Positions 21,268 through 28,950 of a DNA stretch of 64,000 bases are shown piece by piece. The DNA is from Rubrobacter xylanophilus DSM 9941. GTDB taxonomy: Bacteria; Actinomycetota; Rubrobacteria; Rubrobacterales; Rubrobacteraceae. The stretch lies in contig NC_008148.1 of the NCBI RefSeq assembly GCF_000014185.1, positions 1-64,000 of the forward strand, in the 5' to 3' direction. Each line of letters starts with the position of its first letter. Within the stretch, counting starts at the first letter, position 1. The position numbers were made by a program, and so were the translations under genes. The notes under the pieces were generated by a model. The model searched no databases. It was given only the letters and a program-made list of their open reading frames with translations, and was not told the origin of the DNA.

Positions 21268-21286
21268 CATATACGTGACGTATACG
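21268..21286. promoter_or_regulatory. 19-bp palindrome at the nuclease-fusion promoter
   Basis: CATATACGT-G-ACGTATACG, eight of nine arm positions symmetric, centred at 21277. On the minus strand it covers a possible -10 (TATATG, 21268-21273) whose -35 CCGACA lies 18 bp away at 21292-21297. Its position suits an operator controlling the nuclease gene. No binding protein can be named. Confidence 0.5.
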
Positions 21287-21361
21287 CCTCATGTCGGAAA
21301 AGATTTTAGCATGGCAAACTTTCCCTCCCCCGGCGCCCTTCATCCGCGCGGCGGAGGGTTG

Positions 21362-21367
21362 TAAACT
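21362..21367 (+). promoter_or_regulatory. -10 box TAAACT for the 90-residue gene
   Basis: TAAACT seven bases before the ATG at 21375, with TTCATC at 21339-21344 as a weak -35 17 bp upstream. There is no usable ribosome binding site, so a leaderless transcript is likely. Confidence 0.5.
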
Positions 21368-21374
21368 CGCCGCC

Positions 21375-21647
21375 ATGGCGGAGAAGAAGACAGAGGTGAA
21401 GATCCGGGCTCACTCCCCCGGCAGGTACCCAATCCTGATCCTGGAGCTTCCCTCGGGCGAGCTGCGCGCGGCCTACCACGAGGCCGGCTACGACCTCGAG
21501 CGCACGAAGCCCGTCGGGGAGAGCTGGCTCTACGAGAACGCCATAGGCCGCCACAGCTTCGTGGAGGTGAAGCCTCCCAGAGAGCTGCCGGCCGGCGAGC
21601 TCGTGGACTACGTCAGGCGCGAGCTGCTCGCTCCCGGCGGCGAGTAG
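21375..21647 (+). CDS. Small conserved hypothetical protein
   Basis: A 90-residue soluble protein, MAEKKTEVKIRAHSPGRYPILILELPSGELRAAYHEAGYDL at the start and a beta-rich remainder ending ELVDYVRRELLAPGGE. I recognise no family. The ATG at 21375 follows a -10-like box by seven bases; an upstream in-frame ATG at 21291 would add poorly conserved, promoter-derived sequence. It is divergent from the coiled-coil nuclease and convergent with the PASTA kinase, ending six bases from the kinase stop. Confidence 0.6.
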   Translation: MAEKKTEVKIRAHSPGRYPILILELPSGELRAAYHEAGYDLERTKPVGESWLYENAIGRHSFVEVKPPRELPAGELVDYVRRELLAPGGE

Positions 21648-21653
21648 GCCCGC

Positions 21654-23654
21654 TCAGTCGCCCTCATCCTCCCCGGACGGCGGCCTGCGCTCCCCGGGGC
21701 CTGCCGCGGGGGCCGGTCTGCTCTGGGTCTCGTCGCGCCCCCTGTCCCGGCCCTGGCCGCCCCCTCCCTGTGGGCCGCCCTGCTCCTCCGGCGGACGGGC
21801 GGTGGTGGGCTCCGGGCGGGGCTCCGGCCGGCCCACGCTGTAGACCACCCGCACCTGCGTTCCCTGGTCCACCGTGGAGCCGGCGGGCGGGCTCGTGGAG
21901 AGCACCGTCCCCTCCGGCTCGCCGCTCTGGCGCTCGATTAGGGCGTAACCCAGGCCCGCGCCGCTCAGCCGCTGAACCGCGACGTTCACGTCGAGGCCGA
22001 CCACGTCGGGCACCTCGGTCTGCGGCGGCCCGGAGCTGAGCACGATGTCCACCGCGGTGCCCTCCTCCACCTCGGTGCCCGGCGGCGGGTTCTGGTCTAT
22101 GATCCCGCCCTCGGCCACCTGGCTGTTGGGGGCGTAGCCCACGCTGCCGAGCCTCAGGCCCGCCTGCTCCAGCACCTGCCGGGACTGCTCGGCGGTGTAG
22201 CCGTAGGGGATGTCCGGCACCACCACCGTGGGGACTCCGGTCCCGACCGCGATGGTGACGGTGGAGCCCACCTCAGCGGTGCTCCCCCCTTCGGGGCTCT
22301 GCTCGAGGACCAGCCCCTCCTGCTCCTCCTCGCTCTCCCGCTCCTCGACCTTCACCTCGAAGCCGGCCTCCGAGAGCGCCGAGCGGGCCTCGTCCGCGGG
22401 GCTGTCCACCACCGCGGGAACCTCGTTCTCGCCGCTGGCGACGGCCACGGAGATCTCCGAGCCCCGCTCCAGCCGCTCGCCGGGGGGCGGGTCCTGCTCC
22501 AGGATGGTGCCGGCCTCCCGCGGCCCGTCGCGCCTCTCCCCCTCGACGATGTCGAAGTCGTCCCCGTACCGCCGCTGCGCCTCCTCGAGGCTCATCCCCT
22601 GCAGGTCCGGGACCGCCATCCTGGGGGGCGCGTCCCGGCCCCCGGCCTGGTCCTCCAGGAGGAGCTGGTAGCCCCCGAGGCCCAGCAGCGCGAGCAGCGC
22701 CGCCAGCAGCAGGGCGACGAGGGGCCAGCGCCGCCGCTTTCCCTCCCGGCCCACGGCGGGCTGGACCCGGGTGGGGGCGGTCTCGTCCCGCCCGACCCGG
22801 CCCATCACCGCCGTGGGGGCGGCCGCCGCCGGGTCCTCCCCGCGCAGAAAGCGCTCCAGGTCCTCCATCAGCTCGTCGGCGCTCTGGTAGCGCTCCTTCG
22901 GGTCCTTCGCGAGCAGCCGCACCGTTATGGCGTCGAGCCCCTCCGGCACGGCCGGGTTCACCTCCCGCGGCGGGCGCAGGTGGCCGTTGACGTGCTTCAT
23001 GGCGATGCCTATGGGGGTGTCGGCGTCGTAGGGGAGCTGCCCGGTGAGCATCTCGTAGAGCACGACCCCTAAAGAGTAGAGGTCGCTCGGCGGGCCCACC
23101 GGCTCGCCCATCGCCTGCTCGGGCGAGATGTAGTGGGCCGTGCCCAGCACCGCCCCGGTCCGGGTCATCGTCGAGGAGGAGGCCGCCCGGGCGATCCCGA
23201 AGTCCGTGACCTTCAGGTCCCCCGACTCGGTGATGAGGATGTTGTGCGGCTTTATGTCCCGGTGGACGACGCCGCGCTGGTGGGCCGCCTTGAGGGCCTC
23301 GGCGATCTGCAGCGCCACCGCGGCCGCCGTCTTCGGCGGCAGGGCGCCCTTGCGGAGGATCCTGTCCTTCAGCGTCCCGCCGGGCAGGTACTCCATGGCG
23401 ATGTAGTAGGTGCCGTCCTCGGCCTCGCCCCGGTCGTAGATGGAGACGATGTTCGGGTGGGCGAGGGCGGCGGCGCTCTGGGCCTCCCGCTTGAAGCGCT
23501 CGACGAACTCCGCGTCGGCGGCGTAGTGGCTGCTCAGGACCTTCAGGGCCACGTCCCGGTCCAGGATGTCGTCGTGGGCGAGGTAGACGTCGGCCATCCC
23601 CCCGCTGCCCAGCCGCCGCACGATGCGGTAGCGGTTGTCTACGAGCTGCTGCAC
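21654..23654 (-). CDS. pknB: PASTA-domain Ser/Thr protein kinase PknB
   Basis: A 666-residue membrane kinase that senses peptidoglycan and phosphorylates division and cell-wall proteins. The kinase domain (10-270) has the Gly loop GSGGMADVY, catalytic Lys38, HRD 131-133, DFG 151-153, and an activation loop rich in Thr/Ser (SSSTMTRTGAVLGTAHYISPEQ). After a juxtamembrane segment comes one membrane helix at about 310-332, then four extracellular PASTA domains (about 347-610), and a Pro/Gly/Arg-rich tail. GTG start at 23654, eight bases from a perfect TATAAT, so it has its own promoter although it is last in the cluster. Confidence 0.96.
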   Translation of the reverse strand: MQQLVDNRYRIVRRLGSGGMADVYLAHDDILDRDVALKVLSSHYAADAEFVERFKREAQSAAALAHPNIVSIYDRGEAEDGTYYIAMEYLPGGTLKDRILRKGALPPKTAAAVALQIAEALKAAHQRGVVHRDIKPHNILITESGDLKVTDFGIARAASSSTMTRTGAVLGTAHYISPEQAMGEPVGPPSDLYSLGVVLYEMLTGQLPYDADTPIGIAMKHVNGHLRPPREVNPAVPEGLDAITVRLLAKDPKERYQSADELMEDLERFLRGEDPAAAAPTAVMGRVGRDETAPTRVQPAVGREGKRRRWPLVALLLAALLALLGLGGYQLLLEDQAGGRDAPPRMAVPDLQGMSLEEAQRRYGDDFDIVEGERRDGPREAGTILEQDPPPGERLERGSEISVAVASGENEVPAVVDSPADEARSALSEAGFEVKVEERESEEEQEGLVLEQSPEGGSTAEVGSTVTIAVGTGVPTVVVPDIPYGYTAEQSRQVLEQAGLRLGSVGYAPNSQVAEGGIIDQNPPPGTEVEEGTAVDIVLSSGPPQTEVPDVVGLDVNVAVQRLSGAGLGYALIERQSGEPEGTVLSTSPPAGSTVDQGTQVRVVYSVGRPEPRPEPTTARPPEEQGGPQGGGGQGRDRGRDETQSRPAPAAGPGERRPPSGEDEGD

Positions 23655-23662
23655 GGTGCTGG

Positions 23663-23668
23663 ATTATA
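23663..23668 (-). promoter_or_regulatory. -10 box TATAAT for pknB
   Basis: A perfect TATAAT on the minus strand inside the 17-base gap between the pbpA stop and pknB GTG, eight bases before the start. No obvious -35 and no ribosome binding site; likely a near-leaderless internal promoter letting pknB be expressed apart from the rest of the cluster. Confidence 0.55.
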
Positions 23669-23671
23669 CAT

Positions 23672-25186
23672 TTAGGGCCTCCCGTTCTCCCCGAAGAGCC
23701 GCTGCGGCAGGCCCTGCAGCTCTTCGGGGAGCTGTTGCGGCAGGTTCTCCGGAAGCTGCGGGCCCCGGCGGGGGCGGGAGGGGAGGTCGAGGTAGGAGGC
23801 GATCAGCTGCCGGGCTATGGGGAGGGCCTGCTTCTCGCCGTCGCCCCCGTTCTCCACCAGCACGGCCACCGCTATCTGGGGGTCGTCGGCGGGGGCGAAG
23901 GCTATAAACCAGGAGTGGGGGGCGTTCGGGGGGACCTCGGCCGTCCCGGTCTTCCCTGCGACCTCGACGCCCGGTATCTGCGCCGCCGTCGCCGAGCCGC
24001 TCTCGACCACCCCGACCATCATCTGCTGCAGGGTGCCGGCGGTCTGCGGGTCGAGCACCTCCCGCTCCCTCTGCGGGGAGGTGCGCTCTATGATGATCCC
24101 GTCGGGGGAGCGCACCTCCCTCACCAGGTGCGGCTCCATCATGGTGCCGTCGTTCGCCACCGTGGCGGCCACGAGCGCCATCTGGAAGACGTTGGAGAGC
24201 ACGGTGTCCTGCCCGAAGGCGATCTGGGCGAGGTTCCCCTCTCCGAGCCGGCTCGCGGAGACCTCCAGGGGGAACTCCTCGTAGGAGGAGCCGAAGCCGA
24301 AGTCCCGGGCGGTGGCGTAGAGCATCTGCCGGCCCACCTCCTCGACGGCCACGCGGGCGAAGACGGTGTTTATGGAGAGCGCGAGCGCCTGGGCGAAGGT
24401 TACCCGGCCGTAGGAGGCGCCCCCGTAGTTGGTCACGGTGTAGCCGGGCTGCTCGTAGGTCCCGTCGTCGAAGAAGACGTCGGAGGGGGAGACCCCGCTC
24501 TTGAGGGCGGCGGCCGCGGTCACCACCTTGAAGACCGAGCCGGGGGGGTAGAGCCCCTGGGTGGCCCGGTTCAGGAGCGGCTGCGAGGGGTCCTGCTGCA
24601 GCTCCCGGAAGCGCTCGTCTATGTTGTTCGGGTCGTAGGAGGGATGGGAGACCAGCGCCAGCACCTCGCCCGTCTCCGGGTCCACGGCGACCGCCGAGCC
24701 GCGCCCGGTGTTGCTGGCGGCCAGGAGCTCGTAGGCCAGGCGCTGCAGCTGCGGGTCTATGGTCAGGATCACGTTGTTGCCGGGGCGGGGGCCGCCGGAG
24801 ATCTGGTTGATCAGCTCGTCCAGGGTGGCCGGGTCGGCGGTGCCGGAGAGGCTGGAGTTCTCGGCTATCTCGATCCCGGTGGCCCCGTAGCGGGTGCTCC
24901 AGTAGCCGACGACCCCCGCGTAGAGCGGTCCCTGCGGGTAGACCCGCTCGTAGGTGGGGTTGCCGCTCTCGGAGGGCTGCTTCACGCTGCGGGCCAGCAC
25001 CGTCTCCCCGTCGCGGGCCAGGATGAGACCGCGGGGGCTCTCTATGGCCCTGCGGGTCTGCAGGCCGTTCTCCGGGTTGTTGGCCAGCGACTCCCGGGCG
25101 TAGACCTGCCAGTAGGCCAGCATCCCGATGAGGGCCACGAACCCCGCGACGAAGAGGTAGAAGGTGCGCCGGACGTGGGCGTTCAC
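23672..25186 (-). CDS. pbpA: Class B penicillin-binding protein (PbpA)
   Basis: Peptidoglycan transpeptidase, 504 residues. A single N-terminal membrane helix (8-26) anchors it; the transpeptidase domain has SVFK with Ser217, SIN 271-273, and KTG 412-414. The C-terminal 45 residues are Pro/Gln/Leu-rich and likely flexible. Starts at GTG 25186, forming a GTGA overlap with the rodA stop; a long open frame continues upstream inside rodA but is a shadow. It pairs with RodA, which polymerises glycan strands, and sits in the kinase/FHA cluster that regulates them. Confidence 0.95.
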   Translation of the reverse strand: MNAHVRRTFYLFVAGFVALIGMLAYWQVYARESLANNPENGLQTRRAIESPRGLILARDGETVLARSVKQPSESGNPTYERVYPQGPLYAGVVGYWSTRYGATGIEIAENSSLSGTADPATLDELINQISGGPRPGNNVILTIDPQLQRLAYELLAASNTGRGSAVAVDPETGEVLALVSHPSYDPNNIDERFRELQQDPSQPLLNRATQGLYPPGSVFKVVTAAAALKSGVSPSDVFFDDGTYEQPGYTVTNYGGASYGRVTFAQALALSINTVFARVAVEEVGRQMLYATARDFGFGSSYEEFPLEVSASRLGEGNLAQIAFGQDTVLSNVFQMALVAATVANDGTMMEPHLVREVRSPDGIIIERTSPQREREVLDPQTAGTLQQMMVGVVESGSATAAQIPGVEVAGKTGTAEVPPNAPHSWFIAFAPADDPQIAVAVLVENGGDGEKQALPIARQLIASYLDLPSRPRRGPQLPENLPQQLPEELQGLPQRLFGENGRP

Positions 25187-26472
25187 CGCGCCTCCTTCCC
25201 CAGCTCCCGCCGGCCGGCCTTCTCGGAGACGACCAGCAGGAGCCCCGTCAGGATGAAGTTGCCCACCACCGAGGAGCCGCCGTAGGAGACGAAGGGCAGG
25301 GTGATGCCGGTGAGCGGGATCAGGCGCGTCACCCCCCCGACGATGATGAGGGTCTGCAGGGCGAACATGGCGGTCAGCCCGTAAGCGAGCAGCTTCGAGG
25401 CCTCGTCCCCGGCGAGGAGGGAGATCTTGATCCCCCGGTAGACGAAGACCAGAAAGGCGAGGAGCACCGCCGTGGCCCCGAGTAGCCCCAGCTCGCTGGC
25501 GATGGCGCTGAAGATGAAGTCGGTGTGGACCTCGGGGATGGTCTGGGCGAAGCCGGCCCCCAGGCCCGTGCCGGTGATCCCGCCGTCGGCGATGTTGAAG
25601 ATGCTCTGCAGGATCTGGAAGCCCTCGGCGTCGGGGTTCTGCCAGGGGTCGAGCCAGGTCTGCACCCTGACCCGCACGTGGTCGAAGAGCAGGTAGGTGG
25701 CGAAGGCCCCGCCGGAGAACATGAGCCCCCCGATAATGACGTAGGCGAGCCTGCCGGTGGCCACGTAGAGCATGAGGAGGGGCACCGCGAAGAAGAGGAG
25801 GCTGCTGCCCAGGTCCCGCTCGAAGACCAGAAGCCCGAGCGAGACGGCCCACACCAGGGCGACCGGACCGAAGTACTTGGGGGAGGGGATCTGCACGCCC
25901 AGCACGCTCCGGCTGGTGGCCGCCAGGAGGTCCCGCTTCTCGGCCAGGTACCCGGCGTAGAAGATGATGAGCGCTATGCGGGCGAACTCCGAGGGCTGGA
26001 AGTTGACCGGCCCTATCCGCACCCACAGCCGGGCCCCGTTGACCTCGTAGCCCAGGGGTGTGAAGGTGAGGCAGATGAGGACGACCGCCGCCAGCGCGAA
26101 GAGGTACTTGTAATCGAAGAGGCGCTCGTAGTTGCGGAAGAAGAGGACTATGAACAGCAGCGCCGCGCTGCCGATGAGGATCCAGACCGCCTGGGTTATG
26201 GCGAGGTTCTCTACCCCCTCCACGTCGTAGGTGAGCCGGAAGATCATGACCAGCCCGAGGCCGGTCAGCAGGGTGACGATGGGGAGCAGCAGCACGTCGG
26301 AGTGGGGGAGCAGCAGACGCACCGCCAGGTAGAGCGCGAACAGGGTCCCCGCGTAGTAGGCCCCGTAGACGAGCGGCGGGCTGGTGGCCTCCTGCACGAA
26401 GATGAGGGTGGCGAACCCCAGGGTGCTCACCAGCAGGGCCAGGATCATGGGCATGGTGGCGCGCTGGGTCAC
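25183..26472 (-). CDS. rodA: RodA/FtsW family glycosyltransferase
   Basis: A 429-residue SEDS protein with about ten membrane helices, which polymerises lipid II into glycan strands. Seen: ARLWVRIGPVNFQPSEFARIALIIFYAGYLAEKRD (SEDS core) and, near the C-terminus, GGVTRLIPLTGITLPFVSYGGSS. It could be RodA (elongation) or FtsW (division); the order pstP-rodA-pbpA matches the actinobacterial cluster where it is called rodA. GTG start at 26472, six bases after pstP; the last codons overlap pbpA. Confidence 0.92.
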   Translation of the reverse strand: MTQRATMPMILALLVSTLGFATLIFVQEATSPPLVYGAYYAGTLFALYLAVRLLLPHSDVLLLPIVTLLTGLGLVMIFRLTYDVEGVENLAITQAVWILIGSAALLFIVLFFRNYERLFDYKYLFALAAVVLICLTFTPLGYEVNGARLWVRIGPVNFQPSEFARIALIIFYAGYLAEKRDLLAATSRSVLGVQIPSPKYFGPVALVWAVSLGLLVFERDLGSSLLFFAVPLLMLYVATGRLAYVIIGGLMFSGGAFATYLLFDHVRVRVQTWLDPWQNPDAEGFQILQSIFNIADGGITGTGLGAGFAQTIPEVHTDFIFSAIASELGLLGATAVLLAFLVFVYRGIKISLLAGDEASKLLAYGLTAMFALQTLIIVGGVTRLIPLTGITLPFVSYGGSSVVGNFILTGLLLVVSEKAGRRELGKEAR

Positions 26473-26478
26473 GGGCGC

Positions 26479-27624
26479 CTACCTCTCCAGGTCCCTGAGG
26501 ACCCGCTCGACCTCATCCCTGGTGTAGAGCCTTCTCTCGGTTATGGGCTCCCGGTAGGGCCTGCGCACCTCGGAGAGCCTGAGCCCGGTCCTGCGCCACT
26601 CCTCGTTGAGCTGCACCCCGCCCACCTCGTAGGGGAGCCCGCGGTGGACGACGACCTCGCCGCCCTCCACGTCCAGAAAGTAGCGGCTGGAGCCCCACAG
26701 GTAGGCGGGGGTGAGCAGCACGGCGACGGCCACGAGCCCGATGACCCCCCGCAGGAGCCTGCCGAGGAGCCGCGAGGAGAGGGACGAGCGCCGCTTGTCC
26801 CTCGCGGACGGGCGGGGGGAGCGCCGCCGCCCGGCGGGCGGCGGCGCTACGGGGGGCATCTCGCGGGTGCCCCCGCGCTCCCGCTCCTCCTCCCGGCGCT
26901 CCCGCACGTCGACCACCACGACGGTCACGTTGTCCGTCCCCCCGGCCTCGAGCGCCGCCTGCAGCAGCCGCCGGGCGGGGGTCTCGGGGTCCTCCCTGTG
27001 CCGGTCGAGGATCTCCGAGATCCTCTTCTCCGGCACCATGTCCGAGAGCCCGTCGGAGCACAGCACCACCCGGTCCCCGGCCTCCACGGGGAGCACCGCG
27101 GTGTCCACGTTGACGGTCTCCTCGGCCCCCAGCGCCCGGGTTATGAGGTTTCTCTGGGGGTGCTCGGCGGCCTCGGCGCGGCTGAGGTCGCCGCTGCGCA
27201 CCAGCTCGGCGACCAGCGAGTGGTCCTCGGTGACGGGCCGCAGGGAGCTCCCGCGCATCAGGTAGGCCCTCGAGTCGCCCACGTGGGCCACCTCGGCCAC
27301 CGGCCTGCCGTCCCGCTGCCCGAAGCGGACGGCCACGACGGTGGTCCCCATCCCCGCGAAGCGCTCGTCCCCGCGGGCGGCGGCCCGTATCCGGCGGTTG
27401 GCCTCCTCGAGCGCCTCCTCGAAGGAGTCGCCGGGCTCCATCCGCCTCAGCACCTCTATGGCGATGGAGCTGGCCACCTCCCCGGCCTCGAACCCGCCGA
27501 TCCCGTCGGCCACCGCAAACAGCGTCTCGTCTTTGCCCTCGCCGACGAGCAGGGCGTCCTCGTTGTTCTGCCTCACCCTGCCCGCGTCCGTGATGCCGAA
27601 GGGCTCGAGGAAGAACATGGCCAC
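26479..27624 (-). CDS. pstP: PP2C-family Ser/Thr phosphatase PstP
   Basis: Reverses phosphorylation by the linked kinases. The 381-residue protein has an N-terminal PP2C domain with RQNNEDALL, DGIGG, GDSRAYL, SDGL and GGTDNVTV, which place the metal-binding Asp residues; then a basic linker, one membrane helix at 293-311, and an external tail of about 70 residues. The phosphatase domain is therefore cytoplasmic. GTG 27624 is used as start; ATG 27618 two codons later is an equally likely start. Two bases separate it from fhaB. Confidence 0.94.
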   Translation of the reverse strand: MAMFFLEPFGITDAGRVRQNNEDALLVGEGKDETLFAVADGIGGFEAGEVASSIAIEVLRRMEPGDSFEEALEEANRRIRAAARGDERFAGMGTTVVAVRFGQRDGRPVAEVAHVGDSRAYLMRGSSLRPVTEDHSLVAELVRSGDLSRAEAAEHPQRNLITRALGAEETVNVDTAVLPVEAGDRVVLCSDGLSDMVPEKRISEILDRHREDPETPARRLLQAALEAGGTDNVTVVVVDVRERREEERERGGTREMPPVAPPPAGRRRSPRPSARDKRRSSLSSRLLGRLLRGVIGLVAVAVLLTPAYLWGSSRYFLDVEGGEVVVHRGLPYEVGGVQLNEEWRRTGLRLSEVRRPYREPITERRLYTRDEVERVLRDLER

Positions 27625-27626
27625 CG

Positions 27627-28094
27627 CTACTCCAGGTACCTGAAGGTCGTGGAGCCCACCCGCACCAGGTCCCCGTCCCGCAGGGGGGTGGCCCCGACGG
27701 CCTTCCTGCCGTTCACGAAGGTCCCGTTGGTGGAGCCGAGGTCCTCGACGTAGAGCAGGCCGCCGTGGCGGGTGAGCCGGGCGTGGCGGCCCGAGACGTA
27801 GTCGTCGCTCTTGAGCACGATGTCGCTGGCCGAGGAGCGGCCGATGGTGGTGGTCCCGTTGCCGATGGGGAACTCGGTGCCGGGGGCCAGCACCTCGGAC
27901 TCCTCGACCATCAGCTCCGAGACGCCCCGCCGCTTCGCCGGGGCCTCCCTGGGGACGCCGGGCCGGAAGGGCTCGTCGTCGGGGATGCTCCTGAGGTCCC
28001 CCACCCCGCGGCGCACCACCGCGTAGACGAAGGCGAAGAGCAGGAGCAAAAGGAGGGCCTTTGCCGCCAGCAGCGGCACCTGCAGCTCCAGCAT
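27627..28094 (-). CDS. fhaB: Membrane-anchored FHA-domain protein (FhaB-like)
   Basis: A 155-residue protein with an N-terminal membrane helix (8-26), a charged linker, and a C-terminal FHA domain (about 80-150) carrying TIGRSSASDIVL, SGRHARL and LGSTNGTFVNG, the residues that bind phosphothreonine. In mycobacteria FhaB (FipA) is a kinase substrate that links phosphorylation to division. Same position here, between fhaA and pstP. ATG start at 28094, four bases after the fhaA stop. Confidence 0.9.
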   Translation of the reverse strand: MLELQVPLLAAKALLLLLLFAFVYAVVRRGVGDLRSIPDDEPFRPGVPREAPAKRRGVSELMVEESEVLAPGTEFPIGNGTTTIGRSSASDIVLKSDDYVSGRHARLTRHGGLLYVEDLGSTNGTFVNGRKAVGATPLRDGDLVRVGSTTFRYLE

Positions 28095-28098
28095 GCGG

Positions 28099-28941
28099 TT
28101 AGCCTCTCCCGTAGCTCCGGCCGCCCTGCGGCGTCTCCTCCGGGGCCTCTATGCGGCGGACGAAACGGGCGGTGGTCTGCCCGAAGGTCAGCTCGTCGCC
28201 GCTCTCTATCCGCTCGCGGTCTATGGGCGCCCCGTCGAGCAGCGTGCCGTTGGTGGAGCCGAGGTCCTCTATGACGAAGCCGTTCTCGGCCCGCAAGATC
28301 CTGGCGTGCCTGCGCGAGACGTTGGGGTCCGGGAGCACGATGTCGTTCTCCTGCGAGCGGCCCACGGTCCACGGCCCGCGGCCCTCGAGCGGGTAGGAGC
28401 GCTCGCCGACCACGAGCTCCACTACCTCCCGGGCCAGCCCGTGGCGCCGCGCGTCCTCCGGGGAGATGGCCGCCGTCCCCTCGCCGAAGCCCCCGCGGCC
28501 CGTCTCCTGGGTGCGGAAGATCCTGGTCTGCCCCGAGGTGTCCGAGGGGGCGCCCTTCTCCCGCGGCCCGTCGCCGCCGGTGAGCTTGGCCGTAACCCCG
28601 AACTCGCCGAAGCGGAGGCTCTCCTCGGTCACGAAGCGGACCTTGGGCGGGGTCATGAGGTGGTAGCCCTTGTTCTCGGCGTGGGTGGAGGCGTACTGGA
28701 TCAGCTCCTCCTTGAGGGAGTCCTCGTAGGCCGAGATTGCCTCGGCGTCCTCCCTGGAGAGGTGGATGGTGAAGTCGTTCGGCGCGTAGGTGCGCGAGAT
28801 GCTGACCATCCGGCCCTCGTCCATCTGCTTGGTGAGGCCCTTGGCGATCTCGACGGGGTGGATCCTGCGCCGGAAGGCCCGCCCGAAGACGCCCTCCACG
28901 AGGGACTCCATCCGCTTCTCGATGTGCTTCAGGATGCCCAA
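28099..28941 (-). CDS. fhaA: FhaA-like protein (DUF3662 plus FHA domain)
   Basis: A 280-residue cytoplasmic protein. Residues 1-120 match DUF3662 (MGILKHIEKRMESLVEGVFGRAFRRRIHPVEIAKGLTKQMDEGR), a domain found only in FhaA-type proteins; residues 190-270 are a phosphothreonine-binding FHA domain (WTVGRSQENDIVLPDPNVSRRHARI, LGSTNGTLLDG). In mycobacteria FhaA binds the phosphorylated pseudokinase MviN to control peptidoglycan precursor flipping. No MviN is in this window. The start is TTG 28941; nine bases separate it from the upstream kinase. Confidence 0.92.
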   Translation of the reverse strand: MGILKHIEKRMESLVEGVFGRAFRRRIHPVEIAKGLTKQMDEGRMVSISRTYAPNDFTIHLSREDAEAISAYEDSLKEELIQYASTHAENKGYHLMTPPKVRFVTEESLRFGEFGVTAKLTGGDGPREKGAPSDTSGQTRIFRTQETGRGGFGEGTAAISPEDARRHGLAREVVELVVGERSYPLEGRGPWTVGRSQENDIVLPDPNVSRRHARILRAENGFVIEDLGSTNGTLLDGAPIDRERIESGDELTFGQTTARFVRRIEAPEETPQGGRSYGRG

Positions 28942-28950
28942 GGGAGAGAC

